Assembly (NCBI GenBank): GCA_900472485.1
Contig: UCII01000033.1
Coordinates: 1-64,000, forward strand
DNA: 64,000 nt
Reading direction: 5' to 3'
Source of the DNA: Hyphomicrobiales bacterium
Lineage (GTDB): Bacteria; Pseudomonadota; Alphaproteobacteria; Rhizobiales; Rhizobiaceae
Shown here: positions 52,110-61,171 of the stretch, one piece after another
Numbering within the stretch: position 1 is the stretch's first letter
Layout: the number at the start of each line of letters is the position of its first letter
Notes under the pieces: model-generated
The model's database searches: none
Seen by the model: the letters and a program-made list of their open reading frames with translations, nothing else
Told to the model about the DNA's origin: nothing
Translations under genes and position numbers: made by a program

Positions 52110-52993
52110 GCAGCAAAGTGGCGCTGATCGGCGCCGGCGCAATGGGCGGAGCGATCGGCGCCCGCCTAGTGGAGACCGGCAATCAATTGACGGTTTTCGA
52201 TCTCGACAAGGAAAAGGTTGCGGCTCTGACTGCAAAAGGCGCTACGGCAGCCCCGAGTGCAGCCGCAGCTGCAGCCATTTCCGATTTCGTCGTCCTCAGC
52301 CTGAACTCGCCGAAGATCGTCCATGCCGCGGTATTCGGGCCCGAAGGTGTTGCCGCGGGTGCAAGAGCGGGCACGTTGGTCATCGATATGTCGTCGATCG
52401 ATCCCGATGCCACCAAGGCACTTGCTACTCAAGCGGCAGAAAAGGGGCTGCGCTGGGTGGATAGCCCACTGTCCGGTGGAGCGCCGAAGGCCCTGATCGG
52501 ACAATTGACGCTGATGGCCGGTGGCAGCGAGCAGGATGTCGCGGATGCGCATCAAGTCCTGTGTCATGTGGCCTCGAACTATACGCATATGGGTCCTGTC
52601 GGTGCGGGCCAGACCACGAAGCTCATCAATCAGGTTCTTTGCGCGTTGAACTTCCTTGCGGTTGCGGAAGCGACGCAACTGGCGCTCGATGCCGGCGTCG
52701 ATGCGGCTAAAATCCCGCAGGCGCTGAAGGGTGGCAGGGCCGACAGCGCCATTCTGCAGGAATATATGTCGCGCTACGTCGCCAGGGATTATCGCCGCAC
52801 CGGCCGGATCGACAACATGGTCAAGGATCTGAACGGCGCTCAGGATCTGGCCCGCCGAACCAATACCGCCATGCCGCTGACGGCGGTCTGCGCCGAGATA
52901 CACCGCATGCTGACGGCTTCCGGTCTTGGCGGTGAGGATCAGGCGGCACTGATGGAATTCTTCAAAGGGCCGAACAAGGAGATCGCCGGATGA
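52106..52993 (+). CDS. Beta-hydroxyacid dehydrogenase (3-hydroxyisobutyrate/tartronate-semialdehyde reductase family)
   Basis: This 295-residue NAD(P) enzyme has the N-terminal ALIGAGAMGGAIGARLVETG, the substrate site WVDSPLSGGAPKA and the catalytic Lys in GPVGAGQTTKLINQ. Members reduce tartronate semialdehyde, 3-hydroxyisobutyrate or decarboxylate aldonate derivatives; the exact substrate is not clear. GGAGGAGACG precedes ATG 52106, which overlaps the gluconokinase stop. It is likely to act on another sugar acid in the same pathway. Confidence 0.85.
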   Translation: MSSKVALIGAGAMGGAIGARLVETGNQLTVFDLDKEKVAALTAKGATAAPSAAAAAAISDFVVLSLNSPKIVHAAVFGPEGVAAGARAGTLVIDMSSIDPDATKALATQAAEKGLRWVDSPLSGGAPKALIGQLTLMAGGSEQDVADAHQVLCHVASNYTHMGPVGAGQTTKLINQVLCALNFLAVAEATQLALDAGVDAAKIPQALKGGRADSAILQEYMSRYVARDYRRTGRIDNMVKDLNGAQDLARRTNTAMPLTAVCAEIHRMLTASGLGGEDQAALMEFFKGPNKEIAG

Positions 52994-53322
52994 TTACCCG
53001 ATACGCATTATTCGAAGGCAAAGTCAGGGATGGGGAAGCAGAGGCATTCCGAACGGCCGTCATGGAAACCATTCTTCCGAAGTGGAAACAGTTTCCCGGC
53101 GCTCTCGATGTGCGGGTTACCTTTGCCGAGGCGCGCGACGAAGGCGCCCCGGAGTTCCCGATGATTTTGGCCGTCAACTATCCGGACATGGCCGCCGTGG
53201 AGAAGGCACTTGCAAGCCCGGTGCGCACCGAGGCACGCGCAGCGACGGAAGCCGTTCTCTCTCGCTTTTTCGAAGGACGCATCCATCATCATGTGACGCT
53301 TGCCCATGAGTTTGAATTGTAG
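52990..53322 (+). CDS. Small ferredoxin-like (dimeric alpha-beta barrel) protein
   Basis: This 110-residue protein overlaps the preceding gene by four bases (ATGA) and completes the idnO operon. MITRYALFEGKVRDGEAEAF and ILPKWKQFPGALDVRVTFAE fit the antibiotic-biosynthesis-monooxygenase/EthD-like fold. Similar small proteins appear in sugar-acid operons as mutarotases or isomerases, but no catalytic motif lets me choose. Strong operon linkage suggests a role in aldonate catabolism. Confidence 0.7.
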   Translation: MITRYALFEGKVRDGEAEAFRTAVMETILPKWKQFPGALDVRVTFAEARDEGAPEFPMILAVNYPDMAAVEKALASPVRTEARAATEAVLSRFFEGRIHHHVTLAHEFEL

Positions 53323-53395
53323 ACCGCCATCGCATGACGCTTTCCGATGCGCGGCGCCGATCGTGTCTTGCGCGCATGGCGGGATAGCTGAATGG

Positions 53396-53420
53396 GCCTC
53401 TTGCTATTCTGGGAAGAGGC
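53396..53420 (+). terminator. Hairpin after the idnO operon
   Basis: GCCTCTT and AAGAGGC form a seven-bp stem with an 11-base loop, followed by ATATTACTCT. It lies 73 bp after the last gene and just before the lacI operator. Confidence 0.45.
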
Positions 53421-53431
53421 ATATTACTCTG

Positions 53432-53447
53432 ATGGTAACGATAACAT
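53432..53447. promoter_or_regulatory. Variant LacI-type operator before the regulator gene
   Basis: ATGGTAACGATAACAT has the consensus right half CGATAACAT and a left half with two changes. It ends ten bases before the lacI start and would let the regulator control itself, more weakly than its targets. Confidence 0.7.
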
Positions 53448-53456
53448 AGGCCATTG

Positions 53457-54476
53457 ATGAGTAACGATCGCAAAACGCCAACGATGGCGGACATAGCCCG
53501 CGTCATGGGAGTTTCTCCGATGACGGTGTCGCGCGCCTTCAAGGCCGATAGCCTGGTCAGCCCGGAGACGCGCGAGGCGATCCTGCGAACGGCGGAGGAG
53601 CTGGGCTACGTCTTCGACAGCACGGCTTCCAACCTGCGTTCGCAAAAGTCCGGCTTTGTCGCCGTCACCATTCCGTCCATCAACAATGCCAACTTCGCCG
53701 ATACGGTCGGCGGCCTCTCGGACACCTTGTCCAAGCGGGACATGCAGATCCTGCTCGGCTATACGAACTACGATGTCGAAGAGGAGGAGCGGCTGATCGA
53801 GCAGCTGCTGCGCCGCAAGCCGCAGGCAATCGTCGTGACCGGCGGCACGCATACGGAGCGAGCGCGTAAACTCCTGCAGACCGTGGCAATCCCGGTGATC
53901 GAGACCTGGGATATGCCGGCCGATCCGATCGGCCACTATGTCGGTTTTTCCAACAGAGCCGTCATACGCGATATGGTCGATCATTTCGTCGCGCTCGGCT
54001 GTCGCCGCATCGCCTTCATCGGTGGTGACGTTCAGCGGGATTCACGCGGCAGCGAACGCAGGCTCGGCTTCATTGCTGCCATGCAGGCGCATGGGCTAGA
54101 CGCCACCAGGCTGATCGCCGCGGGATCACCGCCGATCTCGATGCGGGAAGGCGCCAATGCTATGGCAAAGCTGATCGAACTCTATCCCGATACGGAAGCA
54201 GTCGTCTGCGTCTCGGACCTTGCCGCCTACGGCGCTCTCACCGAATGTCGCCGGCTAGGAATTCCCGTGCCCGAACGCTTTTCCATCGGCGGTTTCGGCA
54301 ATTACGAGATCGGCGAGGTCTGCGTGCCGACATTGACGACGATCAACGCCTTCGCGCGTGAGATCGGCGAGCGGACTGCACAATTGATCCTGGATATTCT
54401 CGATGGCACACAGCAGGTCCCCGATGTCAGGATCTTGCCGCAACTGATTGCGCGCGATAGCAGCCGTCGAGCTTAG
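53457..54476 (+). CDS. LacI-family regulator of the aldonate regulon (GntR/IdnR-like)
   Basis: This 339-residue repressor has the LacI DNA-binding start PTMADIARVMGVSPMTVSRA with hinge region STASNLRSQKSGFVAVTIPS, then a periplasmic-binding-like effector domain (CRRIAFIGGDVQRDSRGSER, CVSDLAAYGALTE, IGGFGNYEIGEVCVPTLTT). The overall pattern resembles GntR/IdnR of E. coli. ATG 53457 follows a TTG at 53454; neither has a strong ribosome site. It sits in the middle of the gene set carrying matching operators. Confidence 0.9.
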   Translation: MSNDRKTPTMADIARVMGVSPMTVSRAFKADSLVSPETREAILRTAEELGYVFDSTASNLRSQKSGFVAVTIPSINNANFADTVGGLSDTLSKRDMQILLGYTNYDVEEEERLIEQLLRRKPQAIVVTGGTHTERARKLLQTVAIPVIETWDMPADPIGHYVGFSNRAVIRDMVDHFVALGCRRIAFIGGDVQRDSRGSERRLGFIAAMQAHGLDATRLIAAGSPPISMREGANAMAKLIELYPDTEAVVCVSDLAAYGALTECRRLGIPVPERFSIGGFGNYEIGEVCVPTLTTINAFAREIGERTAQLILDILDGTQQVPDVRILPQLIARDSSRRA

Positions 54477-54491
54477 TCTTGTTAGCGAATT

Positions 54492-54521
54492 AAGTGGCCG
54501 GGCCTTTAGGCCAGGCCACTT
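54492..54521. terminator. Convergent terminator hairpin
   Basis: AAGTGGCC-GGCC and GGCC-GGCCACTT form a 12-bp stem with one mismatch and a TTTA loop, between the convergent lacI and binding-protein genes. It can serve both directions. Confidence 0.75.
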
Positions 54522-54534
54522 CCCGTTACTGGGA

Positions 54535-55629
54535 TCACTTACCCCAAATCTTCTTATACTCTTCCTTATAGCCGTTATCCGGATCGAAGGTGTTCTTCGG
54601 GCCGCCATCGGATTGGATATTGTCTGCCGTCACGACATGTAGCGGCGACAGGTACCCAGACCATTTTTCGCCGGCAAAAGCGCGATTGAGTTCGTCGACC
54701 AGTTGCCAGCCCTGGAGATTAAGGGGTTCGGCCACCGTGACCTTCTGGAACTGGCCGGCGCGGATGCGCTCATAGGCCGATTGCGAGCCGTCGCCGGCGG
54801 CGACATTGATCGGCGCATCGGTGCCGCCCTTGCCGGCCGACGCAAGCGAAGGACCCATGAAGTCGAAATAGAGGTCGTTGATGGCAAGCGAATGCGTCCA
54901 GCTGTCACCGTATTTCTGCAGGAGTGAGGTGGTCAGCTGCGGCATGCGCTGCGACGTCTCGGCGATTGGCGTATCGACATATTCGAGCACCTTGCCGCCC
55001 AGTCGCTCGATCTCCTGCTTCATCTTGTCCGCCTTGGCGATGGCGATCGCATAGGTGGAGTCGGTGAAGATGATGACGCCGGGCTTGCCCTTGGCATCGA
55101 CGAATGCCCAATCGGCGGCAGCCTTCGAGACTTCCATGGCGTCAGTGCTGACATTAGCGAAGAGCCCATTTTTGTCGTCGGGGCCGATCACCGGGCCGGC
55201 ATGCCAGGCGACCAGAGGGATCTTGGCGGCCTTCGCCTGTTCCAGCGCCGGAGCCTGTTCGACGGCATCGAAGCCATCGATGATGATGCCGGCAGGCTGC
55301 AAGGCTATCGCCTGGCCGAAAGCCGCCGTACGGCCGCCGATGGAACCAGCGCCATCGAGAACCTTCACCTCCCATCCGATCGCCTTTGCTGCTTCCTCGA
55401 CACCGTTGCTGACGCCGAGAATGCCGCCATTCTTGAGATCGCCAGCGAGCACGACAATGGTTTTGCCGGCCTGCGCCTTCGGCCCCGTGGTCGGTCCGTC
55501 CCATTTGGTGACGGGCGTGGCATATTTGTCGACGACGGCCTTCGCATCCGCCAACGGATCGGCATAGGCCTGGCCGGCACATAGCATCAGGACCGCCGTC
55601 GTGGCCTGCAGGAATTGTCTACGGTTCAT
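54535..55629 (-). CDS. Sugar ABC transporter periplasmic binding protein
   Basis: This 364-residue RbsB-like protein has a signal peptide (MNRRQFLQATTAVLMLCAGQ, cleavage near AYA-D) with a twin-Arg-like start, and the binding fold: IVVLAGDLKNGGILGVSNGV, PAGIIIDGFDAVEQAPALEQ and LVAWHAGPVIGPDD. GGGAGG precedes ATG 55629. It is the last gene of the ATPase-permease-binding protein operon under the operator at 58288. The ligand is likely an aldonate or ketoaldonate; an ABC system for this role differs from the GntP-type permeases of E. coli. Confidence 0.85.
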   Translation of the reverse strand: MNRRQFLQATTAVLMLCAGQAYADPLADAKAVVDKYATPVTKWDGPTTGPKAQAGKTIVVLAGDLKNGGILGVSNGVEEAAKAIGWEVKVLDGAGSIGGRTAAFGQAIALQPAGIIIDGFDAVEQAPALEQAKAAKIPLVAWHAGPVIGPDDKNGLFANVSTDAMEVSKAAADWAFVDAKGKPGVIIFTDSTYAIAIAKADKMKQEIERLGGKVLEYVDTPIAETSQRMPQLTTSLLQKYGDSWTHSLAINDLYFDFMGPSLASAGKGGTDAPINVAAGDGSQSAYERIRAGQFQKVTVAEPLNLQGWQLVDELNRAFAGEKWSGYLSPLHVVTADNIQSDGGPKNTFDPDNGYKEEYKKIWGK

Positions 55630-55669
55630 GTCTTTTCCTCCCTTTGGACATTCGAATTTCAGATGATCT

Positions 55670-56740
55670 TCATTTCTCCGCCGGCTTGGCGGAAAGTTGC
55701 GGTGCCTGGGCCGGTGCCATGCGCCCTGCATGGCTGCGGCGGCGCTGCGCGTAACCGGCAATGCCGATGGCAACCAGCAAGGTGACGCCGTTGAAAAGGG
55801 GCTCGACATAGAAGGAGCCGCCGAACTGCTGGATGCCGGCAATACCGACGGCGAGGATGATGACGCCGATCATCGTGCCCCAGACGTTGACGCGGCCCGG
55901 CTTGATGGTGGTCGATCCGAGGAATGCGCCGACCAATGCAGGCAGCAGATATTCAAGCCCGACGCTTGCCTGACCGATGCGCAGCTTGGAAGCAAGCAGG
56001 ACGCCGGCGATGGCGGCAAGCGTTCCCGAGGTGACGAAGGCGCCGATGACGAAGCGGCGGACGGGAATGCCGTTGAGCGCGGCCGCCTTCGGGTTGGCGC
56101 CGATCGCATAGATGTAGCGGCCGATCGGCAGATATTCGAGGACGATCCACATGACGAAGGCAAGCGCCAGAACATAGATGCCGGTGATCGGCAGGCCGAA
56201 GACCATGGTGCCGTTCAGCGCATAAAATCCTTGCGGCAGCATGCCCACAACCTGCCGCCCGCCGGTATGCCAGAGCGCGATGGCGTAGAGGACCGTGCCC
56301 GTGCCGAGCGTTGCGATGAAGCTGTCGATCTTGGCGATCTCCACCAGAAGACCGTTCAGGAAGCCGGTGAGCGCACCAAGCGCGATGACGATCAGGACGG
56401 CAACCGACCAGGGCAGCCCGAACATCGTCTGAAGGCTGATCGCCAGCACGTGCCAGAGCACGATGCCATAGCCGATCGTCAGGTCGATGCGCCCTGCCGC
56501 CATCGGGATCATGGCCGCGAGCGACAGGATGGCGATGATCGTCTTGTCGGAAATGATCGAACGCAGGTTGAGCATGGTCGGAAACGTCTGCGGCAACAGA
56601 ATAGAGAAAAGCAGGATCAGGAAGACCGTCAGGATGACGAGGCCATAGACAGGCAGCAGGCGTTGGATCTTCTGGCCGAAGCTCATGGCCGAAAGCTCGG
56701 CGCGGGTCGGCTCAAGCGCGTTGGATTCGATCGATTGCAT
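55670..56740 (-). CDS. Sugar ABC transporter permease, RbsC type
   Basis: This 356-residue inner-membrane protein has about ten hydrophobic helices. AAGRIDLTIGYGIVLWHVLA corresponds to the conserved GGIDLSVG region and YAIGANPKAAALNGIPVRRF is the cytoplasmic ATPase-contact loop. GGAGGAG precedes ATG 56740; the frame further upstream to 56914 overlaps the ATPase gene. It lies 16 bp after the ATPase stop. Confidence 0.85.
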   Translation of the reverse strand: MQSIESNALEPTRAELSAMSFGQKIQRLLPVYGLVILTVFLILLFSILLPQTFPTMLNLRSIISDKTIIAILSLAAMIPMAAGRIDLTIGYGIVLWHVLAISLQTMFGLPWSVAVLIVIALGALTGFLNGLLVEIAKIDSFIATLGTGTVLYAIALWHTGGRQVVGMLPQGFYALNGTMVFGLPITGIYVLALAFVMWIVLEYLPIGRYIYAIGANPKAAALNGIPVRRFVIGAFVTSGTLAAIAGVLLASKLRIGQASVGLEYLLPALVGAFLGSTTIKPGRVNVWGTMIGVIILAVGIAGIQQFGGSFYVEPLFNGVTLLVAIGIAGYAQRRRSHAGRMAPAQAPQLSAKPAEK

Positions 56741-56756
56741 AGTGTTCTCCTCCGAT

Positions 56757-58253
56757 TCAGGCCGCTTCTGACGCAGATGCGGCGGCGATGACCGCCGGTG
56801 TTGTGAGGTCGGCACCGCTGAGTTCGCGCACGATCCTCCCGCGCGAAAACACAAGGGCACGATGGCAGATGTGAGCGATTTCCTCGAAATCTGTGGAGAC
56901 GACGAGCACGGCAAGGCCTGCCTCGACCGCCTCGGCGATCAGGCGATAAATGTCGGCCTTGGCGCCGACATCGACGCCGGCAGTCGGATCCTCGGCGATC
57001 AGCAATTTGCGGCCCGTCGCCAGCCATCGTCCCACGACGACCTTCTGCTGATTGCCGCCGGATAGCGCCTCGATGGCAAGGCTCTGATCGTTGGGCCTGA
57101 GGCCGACACGGCTGCCGAGGGAATAGGCGGCTTCAGCTTCGCTGCGCGGAGACAGGAACGAAAACAGGCTTCTGCCGGAAGCACCGGGATTGAGGAAGGT
57201 ATTTTCGCGCAGGCTGAGCGACATGGCGACGGACTCTTCGGTCCGATCCCTGGCGATCAGCCCGATACCCGAAGCCATCGCGGCGACAGTGCTGGAAAGA
57301 TCGGGTATTGCCCCATTCAAGCGAACGCTGCCTTGCGATGGCTCGCAGCCGAAGAGGGCGCGTCCAATCAGTTCCTGGCCGGCACCGCGCAAGCCGACGA
57401 GACCGAGCAGTTCGCCCTGTCTGATATCGAAGGACACGGGTCCTGCGCCGCGGCAAGAAAGCTCTTTTACGGAAACGATGACAGGGCCTGCGCTTCTTTC
57501 CGCCTTGACGAACAGCTGATCCGCTTTGCGCCCTACGATCATGCGGATGAGCTCATCCGGCGTCGTCTCGGAGACTGGCTTCTGGCCGACCAGCTGACCG
57601 TCACGCAAGACGGCAACGCGGTCGGCGATACGGAAGATCTCGTCGAGGCGATGCGAGACGTAGATCATCGCCACGCCGCGCTCTTTCAGCGGGCGGATGG
57701 CGGCAAAAAGCTTCTCGACCTCATCGGCGGGCAGGCTGGCGGTGGGTTCATCAAGCACCAACACATCCGCTTCGACGGCCAGCGCGCGGGCGATGGCGAC
57801 CAGCGACTTTTCCGTGCGGGTCAGCTCCTGGACGCGGGTCGACGGATCGAAATCGCAGCCGACGAGCTTCAGTGCCTCGGCGGTACGCCGCTCCGTGGCG
57901 CGCCAGTCGATCAATTTGCCGCGTAGGGAATAGCCCTGCGCAAGCCCGACATTCTCGCCCACGGTCATCCATTCGATCAGCCCAAGATCCTGGTGGATGA
58001 AGGCGACCGGCTGGCGCTGGTTGGGCTGCGGCGGGCGATGATGATAGGGCTTGCCGCGAAACAGGATCTGCCCGCCATCCGGCTTGTAGATGCCAGCCAA
58101 TGTCTTGATAAGCGTCGATTTGCCCGCGCCATTCTCTCCGAGAAGCGCGAGAATTTCGCCCCGCTGCAGGTCGAGAGATACATTCGACAGCGCGCGCGTT
58201 CCGCCAAATTCCTTGGTGATATCGGAAAATTCGAGCAGCTTTTCGTCGTCCAT
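56757..58253 (-). CDS. Sugar ABC transporter ATP-binding protein, duplicated ATPase
   Basis: This 498-residue RbsA-like protein has a first domain with Walker A GENGAGKSTLIK and Walker B VLVLDEPTASLP but a signature reading LTRTEKSLVAIARAL rather than LSGGQ. The second domain has a degenerate Walker A (GLRGAGQE) and an intact LSGGNQQKVVVGRW. This asymmetric arrangement suggests one working composite site. GGGAGGAG precedes ATG 58253. It heads the transporter operon, 35 bp after the operator at 58288-58303. Confidence 0.87.
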   Translation of the reverse strand: MDDEKLLEFSDITKEFGGTRALSNVSLDLQRGEILALLGENGAGKSTLIKTLAGIYKPDGGQILFRGKPYHHRPPQPNQRQPVAFIHQDLGLIEWMTVGENVGLAQGYSLRGKLIDWRATERRTAEALKLVGCDFDPSTRVQELTRTEKSLVAIARALAVEADVLVLDEPTASLPADEVEKLFAAIRPLKERGVAMIYVSHRLDEIFRIADRVAVLRDGQLVGQKPVSETTPDELIRMIVGRKADQLFVKAERSAGPVIVSVKELSCRGAGPVSFDIRQGELLGLVGLRGAGQELIGRALFGCEPSQGSVRLNGAIPDLSSTVAAMASGIGLIARDRTEESVAMSLSLRENTFLNPGASGRSLFSFLSPRSEAEAAYSLGSRVGLRPNDQSLAIEALSGGNQQKVVVGRWLATGRKLLIAEDPTAGVDVGAKADIYRLIAEAVEAGLAVLVVSTDFEEIAHICHRALVFSRGRIVRELSGADLTTPAVIAAASASEAA

Positions 58254-58287
58254 CCTGCTCCTCCCAAAGCTTCGATGAGAAGAGGCT

Positions 58288-58303
58288 ATGTTATCGATAA
58301 CAT
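58288..58303. promoter_or_regulatory. LacI-type operator, ATGTTATCGATAACAT
   Basis: This perfect 16-bp palindrome is 35 bp upstream of the ABC ATPase start and identical to the copy at 50779-50794. It should place the transporter under the same repressor as the catabolic genes. Confidence 0.88.
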
Positions 58304-58638
58304 TCCGTCAAGAGGCTCAAGAGCACCTGAGGAATGCCGGGCACTTAGCGGCAGCTTGTGCCAAAGTTGACGTATTAACCGATGGATTGGTTTAGGTATA
58401 AAATATATTCTCGGAGGTCGGATCATATTATGAAATAATATAAGTATAATCAAAATGTATATAGCGATGATGTGCTTACATATCCATATGGTTGCAATTG
58501 TAATATTTATTGTTTGGCGAATTGATTTTGTTTATCATTCGGGGATATTTCGGGTGGGAATGTGAGCGACGATTTACTTTTAGGGATATAATTGAAACCT
58601 GAAAGATAAGCCGCTGATGCAGCACATGAGAGGATTAT
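58304..58638. other. AT-rich intergenic region before the AraC gene
   Basis: This 335-bp region is very AT-rich at 58400-58520. It contains no gene I can support and must include the AraC gene's promoter. Confidence 0.4.
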
Positions 58639-59625
58639 TTGACCTACGCGACGCTCTCGGTGTTCAAAGTCGATCAGGCCGATGCCGAGGAGATGACGGC
58701 GCATTATGCGAGAACCCTGTTTCCCGCCATTGTCGAGCCTCTCAATGGCCGCGGCACGATTTCGGTGGCGGATCGTCACTACACCATCGGTTCCTGCAGC
58801 ATCTGGCGTGGCAAATGTCATTCCGGCATGAGCGTCGAACTGTCCGGCGGTCCCGATGCCTACGGCCTTTATCTCCCGACCGCTGGCAAGATGCTGATCG
58901 ACACGGAGGGGCGGCAGCTGGAGTCGCTGCCGGGCAGGGGGCTGCTGGCCGATATGTCATCTTTTGACCATCTGACATTGTTCGAACAGCGCGGCCACAT
59001 GGGTATCGCATTCGAAAAGCCGGCTATGGTCCGGCAGCTCAGCGAATTGCTTGACGCACCGGTTCGAGATGATCTGAAATTTACCGGCCCGGTCGATCTG
59101 ATGTCGGGGCGAGGGATGCAGATCGCAGCGCTTGCAAATCTCATCTGGCAGGATCTCGCGGCAGGCAGCGCGGAACGATCCTCGGCCGCGTTCATCGAAA
59201 GCCTCCTGCAGACGATGATGATCGCTTTGCTTGAAACCGTCCCACACAACTATTCGGCACAATTGCTGCGACCGGCGTCACCGGCCATCCCGAGGCAGTT
59301 GAAACGCGCAATGGAATATATGCATGCCAACGCCGGCGCAGACATCAGGATGGCCGATATTGCTCGGGAGACTGGAACGAGCATACGGTCCTTGCAGGCG
59401 GCGTTTCAGCAGTTCAAGAACACAACGCCTCTTGGCTACTTGCGGAACATACGGCTGCAGGGTGCACGCAAAACCCTGATGGATTCGGGCCCTTCGCGGC
59501 TGGTTGCCGACGTCGCACGCGATTGGGGATTTTCTCATATGGGCCGCTTCGCAGCGCTTTACCATCAATCCTTCGGCGAGATGCCGTCCGAGACCGTCAG
59601 GCAACCTCGGCGCGGGAATGAATAG
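58639..59625 (+). CDS. AraC-family transcriptional regulator
   Basis: This 328-residue regulator has an N-terminal ligand-binding (cupin-like AraC_binding_2) domain and a C-terminal double helix-turn-helix: ADIRMADIARETGTSIRSLQ, FQQFKNTTPLGYLRNIRLQG and VADVARDWGFSHMGRFAALY. The start is TTG 58639, with AGAGG six bases upstream; the next Met lies at residue 19 in EEMTAH. It could control the neighbouring transporter or an unlinked gene; no partner is evident. Confidence 0.85.
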   Translation: MTYATLSVFKVDQADAEEMTAHYARTLFPAIVEPLNGRGTISVADRHYTIGSCSIWRGKCHSGMSVELSGGPDAYGLYLPTAGKMLIDTEGRQLESLPGRGLLADMSSFDHLTLFEQRGHMGIAFEKPAMVRQLSELLDAPVRDDLKFTGPVDLMSGRGMQIAALANLIWQDLAAGSAERSSAAFIESLLQTMMIALLETVPHNYSAQLLRPASPAIPRQLKRAMEYMHANAGADIRMADIARETGTSIRSLQAAFQQFKNTTPLGYLRNIRLQGARKTLMDSGPSRLVADVARDWGFSHMGRFAALYHQSFGEMPSETVRQPRRGNE

Positions 59626-60016
59626 CGCTGTGATCGGTTTGCGCGAGGAAGCAAGGACCCGCAAAGGTAGAAGATTTTGACGAAAAAATTGTTATGCGCG
59701 CCTTATAGAAGTGGCGTCGGCGGAAGCAGAACGACACGCTCGAATTGCAATGAGGTTCGCGCGTTTTCTTTCTGTATTGCCTATCGATGCGGTCGTCCAT
59801 GATTCGCGTCGGCGCTCATATTTCGGTGCAGGACAGCCTCTCAACCGCCATTGAAGAAGCCGCGTTTTGGCGCTCGGGACCGCAATCGGTTGCCATTTGG
59901 ACACAATGGTAAACAACCGAACTGTCACAATTCATTATTTATTAGCTCCGCATATTGCCTCCCGCCTTATGGTTGATATTTCTCCCTGGCTTCTAACATC
60001 CGAAGGAGATTCCGGA
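59626..60016. other. Intergenic region before the OPX gene
   Basis: This 391-bp spacer holds no credible gene on either strand. An AT-rich patch at 59910-59960 (ATTCATTATTTATTAGC) is the probable promoter region for the export lipoprotein. Confidence 0.4.
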
Positions 60017-61159
60017 ATGCGGAAATGGGCGGCGATTTTACCCTTGGTTGTCCTCAGCGCCTGTGCAGGGCCGTCTGATGGGCCAAGCGCCCTCAATATC
60101 CGCAATGCAAGGATGCCCGATACGCAGCGGAAGATTCCGGTCGTGCCGCTCTCCGAAGCTCCGATGGGTGCACAGGTTGTTGCACCGTCCTATTCGCCCA
60201 CCGATCAGGGGCTTACGAGCCTGCGCTCTGGCGGTTTTTCGGATGCCCGTCTGCGTCCGGGCGACGTATTCGACGTAACGGTGCTGGATACCGGTGAGGA
60301 TGGATTGCTGTCTGCCACGCAGAGCAAATCGCTCAATCTCGGCCGCTTCACCATCGATTCCCGCGGTTTCGTCACCATGCCCTATGTCGGCAAACAGCGC
60401 GTCATCGATTCGACCCCGGAAGGGTTGCAGTCGAAGATCGTCACGGCCCTCAAAGGCTCATCGGTCAACCCTCAGGCCGTCGTGACGGTCGTCGACAAGC
60501 CATCCAGCGCCGTAACGGTCGATGGCAAGGTTCGTTCTGCCGGCCGCTTCCCGTTGACGGCGCGCGGAGAGCGCGTGCTTGACGTCCTCGCCCTTGCCGG
60601 CGGTGCATCCTCCGCACCGGCCAACACGACCGTGACGCTGACCCGAGGATCGCAAAGGGCGAGCGCGCCGCTGGACCGCATCCTTCAGGATGGCAAGCAG
60701 AACGTGCGCCTCCTGCCGGGCGATCAGCTATTCGTCAATGGCACGTCGCAGACCTTCACGGCGCTTGGCGCCTTCAAGAGCGTCGGCGAGTTCCCGCTGG
60801 AACCCGGCCAGACCACCTTGGCGCAGGCGCTTGCCCGCGCTGGCGGCATGCTCGATGACCGCGCGGACTCCCGCAACTTCTATCTTTTCCGGAACCAGAA
60901 GATCTATTCGCAGGTTGCATCCAGCCAAGCCAAGAGTGCCGGTGCGCCGACTGTCGTTTCGGTCAAGCCGGTCATCTACAGCGTCAACCTTAAGCAAGTC
61001 TCGAATTTCGTGCTGATGCAGCAGTTCAAGATGCAGGATGGTGACACGATTTTCGCCAGCAATGCCGACACGGTCGATTTTGCCAAGCTGCTGACCGTCT
61101 ATCAGAAGAGCGTGCCGACGGCTGCTGCCCCGCTGCCGGGCAGTTCATCGTCGAACTGA
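60017..61159 (+). CDS. Polysaccharide export outer-membrane lipoprotein (OPX/Wza family)
   Basis: This 380-residue lipoprotein has signal and lipobox MRKWAAILPLVVLSAC with Cys acylation, then the Poly_export domain LRPGDVFDVTVLDTGEDGLL and repeated SLBB-type beta-grasp segments (VTVDGKVRSAGRFPLTARGE, LGAFKSVGEFPLEPGQT). It would form the outer-membrane exit pore for a capsule or exopolysaccharide. AAGGAG supports ATG 60017. No co-polymerase or polymerase gene is beside it, so its partners lie elsewhere. Confidence 0.88.
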   Translation: MRKWAAILPLVVLSACAGPSDGPSALNIRNARMPDTQRKIPVVPLSEAPMGAQVVAPSYSPTDQGLTSLRSGGFSDARLRPGDVFDVTVLDTGEDGLLSATQSKSLNLGRFTIDSRGFVTMPYVGKQRVIDSTPEGLQSKIVTALKGSSVNPQAVVTVVDKPSSAVTVDGKVRSAGRFPLTARGERVLDVLALAGGASSAPANTTVTLTRGSQRASAPLDRILQDGKQNVRLLPGDQLFVNGTSQTFTALGAFKSVGEFPLEPGQTTLAQALARAGGMLDDRADSRNFYLFRNQKIYSQVASSQAKSAGAPTVVSVKPVIYSVNLKQVSNFVLMQQFKMQDGDTIFASNADTVDFAKLLTVYQKSVPTAAAPLPGSSSSN

Positions 61160-61171
61160 TAGGGGTTCGAC

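Noticed and set aside
55697-56791. A 364-residue plus-strand frame across the second permease
   Set aside because: Same antisense signature as above.
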